The translations under genes and the position numbers were made by a program. Shown one piece after another: positions 15,686 to 20,958 of a stretch of 20,958 nucleotides of DNA (positions within the stretch are counted from its first letter, which is position 1; every line of letters starts with the position of its first letter). Source of the DNA: Candidatus Hermodarchaeota archaeon (GTDB taxonomy: Archaea > Asgardarchaeota > Hermodarchaeia > Hermodarchaeales > Hermodarchaeaceae); the NCBI GenBank assembly GCA_016840185.1, contig JAEOSV010000156.1:1-20958 (forward strand), written 5' to 3'. The notes beneath the pieces were generated by a model. It had not been told where the DNA came from. It saw only the letters and a list, made by a program, of their open reading frames with translations, and did no database searches.

Positions 15686-16165
15686 CTAGACGAGATAATT
15701 CTCGATAAGATAGAGGAGCTCTTCCTCTAACGTCGGCAGAATTTGGGGGTTCTCGATAATTCGGGCTACTTCTGTTCCGTCGGGTGTGTAAAGAAGTATA
15801 GTTGGGATCGCTTTAATGTTCAACGTGTCAACTTCAGGAGGGCTGGGTGGAACGGCCCATTGTCTATCCGGATTCAATGGATCAGATTTGACTCCACCAA
15901 GGACATAGACACGTAATCCTGTATCCTCATGTATGAGGTCTAACACTGGAATGTTGGCAACACAATCCTTACACCAATCGGCCCCTATTGCAACTACAAT
16001 GAATTCAGAAGCATGTTTCTTGATGGCTTTGAGAGTTTCAGATTTTGGTGTGTATTCAGCGCGTCGAGCTTCATATTTGGGACGACAGTCTTCAGAACAA
16101 GTGTGCATGTAGTCTTCAATTGGTTTTGATCGTCGAATCATTTCTTCAAATTGTTGTGTCTCCAT
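15686..16165 (-). CDS. Thioredoxin-like protein with WCKDC active site
   Basis: The 159-residue thioredoxin-fold protein has the active-site motif ADWCKDC and the cis-proline strand IKAIPTILLYT. The fold continues with GTEVARI and an acidic C-terminal helix. It is longer than a classic thioredoxin: about 50 N-terminal residues precede the fold, including two extra cysteines in TCSEDCRP, which could form a second redox pair. No signal peptide is seen, so the protein is likely cytosolic. ATG 16165 has AGGTGAG 6 nt upstream, a strong ribosome site. The MBL hydrolase gene ends 33 bp upstream on the same strand, so the two are probably co-transcribed. Confidence 0.85.
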   Translation of the reverse strand: METQQFEEMIRRSKPIEDYMHTCSEDCRPKYEARRAEYTPKSETLKAIKKHASEFIVVAIGADWCKDCVANIPVLDLIHEDTGLRVYVLGGVKSDPLNPDRQWAVPPSPPEVDTLNIKAIPTILLYTPDGTEVARIIENPQILPTLEEELLYLIENYLV

Positions 16166-16198
16166 CCCTCACTCACCTAATCAAGGGGTGCTCTGTTG

Positions 16199-16954
16199 TT
16201 ACAATGTGATAATCTGCGTATCACGGGGAACAATAATTTTCCCTGAGAAGGATGTTCGGATGCTTCGAAGGGCATCACCCAATTCTTCTTCGAGTTCAGG
16301 GTACAAATGCACAAGAACAAGAGTCTTCACCTGTGCTGATGCAGCAATTTTTCCCAAGTCACCTGGCGTAGTGTGGGTGGTTGCAATTTCTTTCATACGG
16401 TCGGGTAGGGAGCACTCATGAATTAACAAATCAGCACCCTTCGCCGCTTTTACCACTTCTTTACTTGGGGCAGTATCGCCAGAATAAACAACCCGCTTTC
16501 CTTCCGCTTCAATGTGAAAGCCGTAGGCTTCGAAATCACCATGATCCACAGGAAACGTTAACACGTTCCATTCTTTGGTCTTCACTTGAAAACCCGGTTC
16601 CAGTTGATGATACTTGAGCTTGACTTTTCCAACAAGATACGGAAAGACTTCACCAAGGACTGTAGCCATTTTCTTAATCGCTGTGGGACCATAGATGTTC
16701 AGTGTCTTATCGTAACCCGTAAGCCACAGGCTCTGGATTAGCGCTACCAAATCTGAGACGTGGTCCACATGTAAATGGCTGATGAAAATGTGTTCAATCT
16801 TGGTGATTTCCTGTAGACTACAGGAAAGCCGTTGGAGAACCCCTGCACCCAAATCAAAGATGAGCGGATCTCCACCAATTTCTATCATCAAACCCGATGA
16901 TACGCGGTCCGGTGAGAGCAGCGACGCCCCGCTGCCTAGAATCGTTACTTCCAT
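16199..16954 (-). CDS. MBL-fold metal hydrolase, RNase Z/arylsulfatase-like
   Basis: The 251-residue metallo-beta-lactamase-fold protein has SHLHVDH (59-65) as the HxHxDH metal site. Later it has VDHGDFEAYGF, VVYSGDTAPS (metal-bridging Asp), HECSL, a THTTPGDLGKIA segment that matches the RNase Z/ElaC group, and VLVHLYP, which supplies the last His. RNase Z would cut the 3' trailer of pre-tRNA, but a clear exosite arm is not evident, so a phosphodiesterase or arylsulfatase-like role is also possible. The frame reaches back to TTG 17068, but the fold begins at MEVTILGSG, ATG 16954, which I use. It is probably the first gene of an operon with the thioredoxin-like gene. Confidence 0.82.
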   Translation of the reverse strand: MEVTILGSGASLLSPDRVSSGLMIEIGGDPLIFDLGAGVLQRLSCSLQEITKIEHIFISHLHVDHVSDLVALIQSLWLTGYDKTLNIYGPTAIKKMATVLGEVFPYLVGKVKLKYHQLEPGFQVKTKEWNVLTFPVDHGDFEAYGFHIEAEGKRVVYSGDTAPSKEVVKAAKGADLLIHECSLPDRMKEIATTHTTPGDLGKIAASAQVKTLVLVHLYPELEEELGDALRSIRTSFSGKIIVPRDTQIITL

Positions 16955-17108
16955 TAGACTCGACCCCACACAACGAGAAGGACTCCCCTCTTTTTCAACT
17001 TTACCCAAAAGTAAAAAATCAGCGTTCCAATCAAGGTAACTACGCAAAGTTGAAATAGCCTCGCTCAAAATAACAGAAATAAGCGGACGCTACCCTCAGG
17101 GGATCCGG

Positions 17109-17960
17109 ATGATACACCACGTCTACATCATCGATGCACGCGACGAAATCGTCGTCCAGAAAAAATTCTGGATCATCACAGTCAACGTCAAAGAAATGCA
17201 AGATTTTGCCAGCCGTGTCAAGGAAGCCCGAGACACCATCATCGAAGAAATCGGGCCCATTAAATACATCGGCAAACCCCTAGGTCGCGGCATCGTCGTT
17301 CTTTGTGCTGAAGGCGTTGACGATGACGACACCCTTCGCGAAAAACTCGACCGCGTCACTTACGAATTCCGCCGCGTCATCAGTTACGAAGTCGAATACG
17401 AAGTCTTCATGGACAAAGTCGATGACTACGTCACCACCACCCTCAAAGTCAGCATTATTGGCTACGGTGGCGTCGGCAAAACCACTCTCGTCACCCTTCT
17501 AAACGGAGGAGTCCCCCCCACCAGCTATGTCCCCACAATCGCCATCGACATCCAGAAAATTGAAGGTGCCCGCATCGGAACCTATGAAGTTTCTACCTGG
17601 GACTTTGCAGGGCAGGATCGGTTCCGGAAACTCTGGGAATTGTACTTCCGCGGTAGCCGAATAATTTTACTCGTAACGGATTCCACGCTCGAGAACGTAC
17701 TGAATAGTAAAGATATCATTGATTTGATCCGCCGCAAAGATATCGCCGCTCAACTCCTCGCTATTGCCAACAAGCAGGACCTTCCTGGAGCCTTGTCACC
17801 ACAGTTGGTGCAACGGATTCTTGGGATCAAAGCATATGGTATGGTGGCAATTGATCCAAATAATCGTGAAAAGGCTTTGGATATCATTAAAGAAGCGTTG
17901 AAACTCTCAGCTCCGAAAGAAGAACCGGTTGCTCCGAAACCCGAAATGGTCTTTGACTAG
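17109..17960 (+). CDS. Longin-like domain fused to Arf-family small GTPase
   Basis: The 283-residue protein has two parts. Residues 1-100 (HHVYIIDARDEIVVQKKF, then IVVLCAEGVDDDDTLREKLDRV) look like a longin/roadblock-type fold: two strands opening with a hydrophobic YIID, a long helix, and a later strand followed by a helix. Residues 113-270 are a small GTPase: G1 GYGGVGKT (118-125), switch-I Thr in VPTIA (T143), G3 WDFAGQ (164-169), and G4 NKQDL (221-225), the Arf-type form. The G5 region (GMVAIDP) is weak. The C-terminus ends in a Pro- and Glu-rich tail with no lipidation Cys. Longin plus GTPase fusions resemble Asgard trafficking-type proteins. A ribosome-site-like AGGGGA lies 7 nt before the ATG. 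Codon choice changes sharply near 17590. Confidence 0.88.
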   Translation: MIHHVYIIDARDEIVVQKKFWIITVNVKEMQDFASRVKEARDTIIEEIGPIKYIGKPLGRGIVVLCAEGVDDDDTLREKLDRVTYEFRRVISYEVEYEVFMDKVDDYVTTTLKVSIIGYGGVGKTTLVTLLNGGVPPTSYVPTIAIDIQKIEGARIGTYEVSTWDFAGQDRFRKLWELYFRGSRIILLVTDSTLENVLNSKDIIDLIRRKDIAAQLLAIANKQDLPGALSPQLVQRILGIKAYGMVAIDPNNREKALDIIKEALKLSAPKEEPVAPKPEMVFD

Positions 17961-18045
17961 CCAGAATGCTTTCTAGTTTTCCGGATTAGTATCTTTGAAA
18001 TGGGTCTATTCTCAACTTATCTATGGATAATTGGGAGTCGGTTTC

Positions 18046-18336
18046 ATGGCATCATACATTTTTTGGCAGCCTATATTTGCCTTACCTCTGATTATTTTGA
18101 ATTTGGTTACCATGCATTGGGTGCGACAACATCAATACGGGCAACGAGTGGGGGTGACTTGTAACAATGTTGTCTTATCCATGGTGTTCGCTATCGTCGC
18201 CATTTTTTCTGGGATGATATTTGTCTCGATTGATTTTTTATCAATGCTAGTTGTCATTTTTGCGTTGGACTCGTTTATGCTCATGTTATGGGTGGTCTGG
18301 GAGCTTGTGTATATTGGAGGCGAACGGTACCGCTAA
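18046..18336 (+). CDS. Small membrane protein with about three helices, unknown
   Basis: The 96-residue protein has hydrophobic helices near residues 4-23, 42-62 and 66-88, separated by a short basic loop (WVRQHQYGQR) and ending in a charged tail. I do not recognise the family. The frame opens at TTG 18031, but ATG 18046 has GGGAG 8 nt upstream and is preferred. It lies 85 bp after the longin-GTPase on the same strand and could be co-transcribed with it. A membrane protein beside a trafficking-like GTPase might be its membrane anchor or partner, but nothing in the sequence shows this. Confidence 0.6.
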   Translation: MASYIFWQPIFALPLIILNLVTMHWVRQHQYGQRVGVTCNNVVLSMVFAIVAIFSGMIFVSIDFLSMLVVIFALDSFMLMLWVVWELVYIGGERYR

Positions 18337-18378
18337 CATCATTGTGATAAGAATTTCCTATTGTTAGTCATCAACGCC

Positions 18379-19332
18379 TTAAGTTGTGTCAGATTTAAAG
18401 AACTGTGCCAATGACGGACGAGTAGGCACATAGGACTTATCAGGCTGGCCACTGTCAATGAAATCTCGAATTAGACCTGCTTGTTCAACCCGGAAGTCAA
18501 GCCCATTGCGGTCATCCGATTTGGATTCACAAACAATACTCACTTTCTTAAGAAATCGTTGTTCACGAAGCACAGACAGAAACAGTTTCCAAGGAACGTT
18601 ACTCCCGCCATCTAATGGTGCATGGCGTACCTCTCCTCGTCGATTAGCAAAGATTCCGGAGAGATGAATGGGTAACCGCCATCGTGACAGGTCAATCTCC
18701 TGTTCAATTAATTCCAGCCTACGGAGAATTCCTCCCTCGGAGGTGACATCACCACCCCGCGCAAAGTCGTGGGCAAAATCCCAACAGAATAAACATCCTG
18801 CTTCACCAGCAACCTTGCACACTTCTTCAAAGCTGCCAAACCCGGCAATTTTTCCTGCGACCTCTGGTGCGGGTACAGCATTAATCTCATCGTTTTCAAT
18901 CTTTACCATTATTTCTTTCAAACGCTGGGTAACTCGGTCTTTCGTGATAGCTCCGCCCTGACGAGATCCGGGGTGGAAGGTTACGTGCGTTGCCCCAACC
19001 AAGTCTGCCATATGTAAACAACGAGTCATGTGGGCACGACTGGTACGGAGTTTGCCTTTCTCCGTTGTAGTTAATGAGATGATGTAGGGGCCATGAATGC
19101 TGACATGAAAATCCTTTAAATGGTCGCTGATGTTTTTTGCCCGATCCTTAGAAGGATAGCCAGGGAGCCCTCCTCGGGGGTTACCCAGCACGTTGGATAA
19201 GCAGAGGAGTTCTGCGGCTCGTAACTTCTCCGACCGCAGTCGTGTAGTTACTTGATTGATGACCGTGTCAGATGTAAAGGTGTTCAGCGGAAAAGCTGCC
19301 ATTCCAACAATTGCTTTGGGGGACTTGGGCAC
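18379..19332 (-). CDS. Endonuclease IV-like / AP-endonuclease-2-family TIM barrel protein
   Basis: The 317-residue TIM-barrel protein has the metal-site strands of the Nfo/xylose-isomerase-like group: VSIHGPYIISL (strand 3), THVTFHPGS (strand 4), CWDFAHDFARGGDV (strand 6), PIHLSGI followed by GEVRHAPLDGG (strand 7 and loop), and VCESK (strand 8). These supply the His, Glu and Asp ligands expected for the zinc cluster, so a metal-dependent nuclease on abasic sites is plausible. A sugar-phosphate isomerase role is the alternative, since the group is shared. The start is GTG 19332; a later ATG at 19302 would remove the first barrel strand. It converges with the small membrane protein gene and is followed by a 302-bp regulatory region. 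Confidence 0.75.
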   Translation of the reverse strand: MPKSPKAIVGMAAFPLNTFTSDTVINQVTTRLRSEKLRAAELLCLSNVLGNPRGGLPGYPSKDRAKNISDHLKDFHVSIHGPYIISLTTTEKGKLRTSRAHMTRCLHMADLVGATHVTFHPGSRQGGAITKDRVTQRLKEIMVKIENDEINAVPAPEVAGKIAGFGSFEEVCKVAGEAGCLFCWDFAHDFARGGDVTSEGGILRRLELIEQEIDLSRWRLPIHLSGIFANRRGEVRHAPLDGGSNVPWKLFLSVLREQRFLKKVSIVCESKSDDRNGLDFRVEQAGLIRDFIDSGQPDKSYVPTRPSLAQFFKSDTT

Positions 19333-19433
19333 TGTTTAATCGCCAGGGGTTGCATGGTGCGAAAGTGCCTTTAAGTGTGCGGAATGTGCTTCTGCCATTT
19401 CTTTGCACGTCGTAGGGTGGTTCTAGTTAAAAT

Positions 19434-19448
19434 CGAAAGGTTTATATT
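19434..19448 (+). promoter_or_regulatory. Strong archaeal BRE/TATA promoter
   Basis: CGAAAGG (19434-19440) followed by TTTATATT (19441-19448) is the best archaeal promoter in the window. A transcript start is expected near 19470, leaving a leader of about 165 nt before the coiled-coil regulator at 19635. The leader contains the 26-codon ORF at 19540. The remainder of the 302-bp region 19333-19634 holds the inverted repeat at 19445-19481, a 5-bp hairpin at 19490-19502, and nothing else recognisable. Confidence 0.6.
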
Positions 19449-19481
19449 CGTGAACGATTCTATTCTAATTCAGAACGAATA
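19445..19481. promoter_or_regulatory. Inverted repeat across TATA and transcript start, possible operator
   Basis: TATTCGT (19445-19451) and ACGAATA (19475-19481) are perfect 7-bp complements around 23 nt. The left arm overlaps the TATA box and the right arm lies at the expected transcript start. A repressor binding both arms would block TBP and polymerase. The regulator encoded at 19635 is an obvious candidate for self-control, but this is inference. Confidence 0.4.
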
Positions 19482-19539
19482 ATTTCTATCGTTTAGAAAA
19501 CGTTTCCAATCGTAAAGAAACCGAATGGAGTCGGATATT

Positions 19540-19620
19540 ATGAAGAAAAGTATTGAAAACGAATGTTGCGTCAAGGCAAAAATGTATGCTGAAATTTACA
19601 AGTATCGACGCATGTGTTAG
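19540..19620 (+). CDS. Candidate 26-residue small ORF in the leader
   Basis: ATG 19540 opens a 26-codon frame ending in TAG at 19618-19620. GGAG lies 9 nt before the ATG. The product is Lys-rich with adjacent Cys residues (ENECCVKAKM). Its stop overlaps the AGGAG at 19619-19623 that could serve the next gene, so translation of the two could be coupled. It could be a leader peptide, a real small protein, or chance. Confidence 0.35.
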   Translation: MKKSIENECCVKAKMYAEIYKYRRMC

Positions 19621-19634
19621 GAGTTGAATAAACG

Positions 19635-20360
19635 ATGTCTTGGTTTGGTAGAAAGAAAGACAAAGAAGCGGATGAGAAAGAAGAAATCCGCGATGAAATG
19701 GATCGACTCGAAAAGCAGATGCAGGATTTACGAAAACGATTAGCAAAAGAAGGAAGAACCACTCATCGCGAAGAACCTCCAAAATCAACTGATCCTCCCA
19801 AATCCTCTGGACATCGTAAAGGTGTTCGAGTGGATTTTGATGATGAAGTCTTTGGTGAGGAAATGGCAGAATTCGGTCGACAAATGGGTGCGGCAGGAAA
19901 AGAGCTTGGTGATTACATAAAGTTGGTTGTTTCTGATGCAATGCGTGGTGCAAATCGGGCCATGCGAAGTGTCTTCATTGGACCTGATGGCGCTCGAATA
20001 AATGTTGACGAAAATGGTGTTGCTGTGGGCAGGTCAGCTGCGGAAGCGGTTCGCAAAGTGCCCGCTGAAGACGCAGAACGCCTCCTTGCTCCACTCGCAA
20101 GTGCTGAACGAATTGAATTACTGTATTTACTTGCGGAAGAACCCCGCTACCATCAGGATCTCATGGAGCTGTCCGGATTGAAGCCAGGAACCCTACCTCA
20201 TCATCTGAAGCAACTCGAAGAAGCAGGGTATGTGACACAAGAACGGGTACGTGGACGATACCTCATTACTATTCCCGGTCGGATGGCCCTCAAGCTTGCA
20301 GAATATCTTCACAACCAGATGGTCTCAGGATTAGGAAAAGACGCAGACGATACAAAATGA
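19635..20360 (+). CDS. Coiled-coil winged-helix (ArsR-like) regulator
   Basis: The 241-residue protein has three parts. Residues 10-40 (DKEADEKEEIRDEMDRLEKQ onward) are a charged heptad-like coiled coil. Residues 40-145 are a low-complexity linker and a middle region containing GPDGARINVDENGVAVG, which resembles a short beta structure. Residues 146-215 are a winged helix: ERLLAPLASAERIELLYLLA, then YHQDLMELSGLKPGTLPHHLKQLEEAGYV with the recognition helix, and RGRYLITIPG as the wing. This is the ArsR/HTH_20 pattern. No metal-binding Cys motif is present, so sensing metal is unlikely. It has its own strong promoter with an inverted repeat and an 11-bp gap to the next gene. Confidence 0.8.
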   Translation: MSWFGRKKDKEADEKEEIRDEMDRLEKQMQDLRKRLAKEGRTTHREEPPKSTDPPKSSGHRKGVRVDFDDEVFGEEMAEFGRQMGAAGKELGDYIKLVVSDAMRGANRAMRSVFIGPDGARINVDENGVAVGRSAAEAVRKVPAEDAERLLAPLASAERIELLYLLAEEPRYHQDLMELSGLKPGTLPHHLKQLEEAGYVTQERVRGRYLITIPGRMALKLAEYLHNQMVSGLGKDADDTK

Positions 20361-20371
20361 GTGTGATGTAA

Positions 20372-20958
20372 ATGAGTTCAAGTTCTACTTGGGGTTATCG
20401 AAACCAGGAACTGGTTCTTGGTGCCTTAGCTGGAAAAGTAGCCCATCCCACAGATGTTGCGCGATCAGAGAAAGCCCTACTCAATGTGAATGAGGGAACT
20501 CTTTATTTTCCAATCTTCTTTCAGAACAAAGAGGTTGGAGGAGTCTTCATCGGATTTGGGCAAGCCATCATCGATGCCATTGCTGAAACCCGGCGTGGCG
20601 CCGTCGGGCAAAGTCATAATTTCCATTGGAACGGTAGTCTTCTCTTGCTCAGTGAAGACGGTGAATGGATACCACCCAGTACTTCACATATCAAAGACAA
20701 GGAGCTACAGAAATTCCATCTCAATTCCGCTGAAGAAGCTCATCAGCGTGCTCAAGAGATATTCAATCGGTTTTTTGAGAACAATCGAAATTGGTTCACC
20801 GATACATTCATCATACGGCGAAAGGGCTGGGTTGCAACGATTCTTGATACCCAGCATGGGAAATGTGGCATTATCGCAAGCGAAGATCGTCTCATCTTCA
20901 AGAAAGGCGAATTCAAAATCGTGGTTAGTGGTAACAAACTGGTACAAACAGAAGGTCG
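20372..20958 (+). CDS. Unrecognised protein, 3' end beyond window
   Basis: The frame is open from ATG 20372 to the window edge, giving 195 residues without a stop. It has a TAA directly before the ATG, so the start cannot be further upstream. It begins 11 bp after the regulator stop, with GTGATG before the ATG, so the two genes probably form an operon. The protein has no membrane helix or known motif that I can see. Beta-rich stretches such as EVGGVFIGFGQAIIDAIAE and WVATILDTQHGKCGIIASED alternate with a helical region (EEAHQRAQEIFNRFFENN). A conserved protein of unknown function that works with the regulator is possible. No function is assigned. Confidence 0.75.
   Translation, partial: MSSSSTWGYRNQELVLGALAGKVAHPTDVARSEKALLNVNEGTLYFPIFFQNKEVGGVFIGFGQAIIDAIAETRRGAVGQSHNFHWNGSLLLLSEDGEWIPPSTSHIKDKELQKFHLNSAEEAHQRAQEIFNRFFENNRNWFTDTFIIRRKGWVATILDTQHGKCGIIASEDRLIFKKGEFKIVVSGNKLVQTEG

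Noticed and set aside
16199..16954. Firm assignment as tRNase Z
   Set aside because: The metal site and THTTPGDLGKIA fit the group, but an exosite arm is not clear, so only a family-level name is given.
16955..17068. N-terminal extension of the MBL hydrolase to TTG 17068
   Set aside because: The MBL fold starts with MEVTILGSG at 16954 and the added 38 residues do not fit the fold.
19490..19502. CGTTT-AGA-AAACG hairpin
   Set aside because: The stem is only 5 bp and AT-rich with a 3-nt loop, so it is weak and probably chance.
1..20958. CRISPR arrays, insertion sequences, tRNA and rRNA genes
   Set aside because: No regularly spaced direct repeats, transposase motifs, terminal repeats or RNA-gene signatures were seen on reading both strands; this was by eye, not by covariance-model search.

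Overview
This window probably comes from an archaeon, most likely an Asgard-type lineage. The main clue is a gene at 17109-17960 that joins an N-terminal longin-like region to an Arf-like small GTPase (P-loop, WDFAGQ, NKQD). Supporting clues are a stand-alone MtrH-type methyltransferase gene, a RadA/RecA-family paralogue, a DUF1998 helicase, and archaeal promoter signals (a purine-rich BRE followed by a TATA box, best seen at 19434-19448). I could not search databases, so the lineage is an inference. No rRNA, tRNA, CRISPR array, insertion sequence or replication origin was recognised.

Layout. Positions 1-2086 (minus) hold a large exported subtilase-like protein whose C-terminus lies beyond the left edge. 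Next on the minus strand are a DMT-family permease and the degenerate RadA-like ATPase. A SAM methyltransferase (4121-4873, plus) is divergent from the RadA-like gene. Positions 5004-8208 form a redox block: an FAD-linked oxidase of the GlcD/alkyl-DHAP-synthase type and a two-CCG-domain iron-sulfur protein of the GlcF/HdrB type, with a yeast-Fcy1-type cytosine deaminase on the opposite strand between them. A YdjM-like membrane protein and an MFS exporter follow on the minus strand. MtrH (plus), a small Cys-rich protein (minus) and an Eis-like GNAT (plus) come next.

Positions 12914-16954 carry three minus-strand genes: the DUF1998 helicase, with its own promoter, and a probable two-gene operon of an MBL-fold hydrolase followed by a thioredoxin-like protein. 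The longin-GTPase and a small three-helix membrane protein are on the plus strand. An endonuclease-IV-like TIM-barrel protein (minus) follows. The right end has a 302-bp regulatory region with a strong promoter, an inverted repeat and a 26-codon ORF, leading into a coiled-coil winged-helix regulator and an unrecognised gene cut off by the right edge.

How they work together. The FAD oxidase and iron-sulfur protein probably form one 2-hydroxyacid-dehydrogenase-like electron-transfer unit. MBL and thioredoxin are probably co-transcribed. The regulator and the truncated last gene are 11 bp apart and probably form an operon. The other genes look like independent single units. The most unusual items are the longin-GTPase with a mid-gene codon-usage break, the subtilase whose catalytic histidine position reads threonine, the RadA paralogue without a Walker A lysine, and the orphan MtrH.
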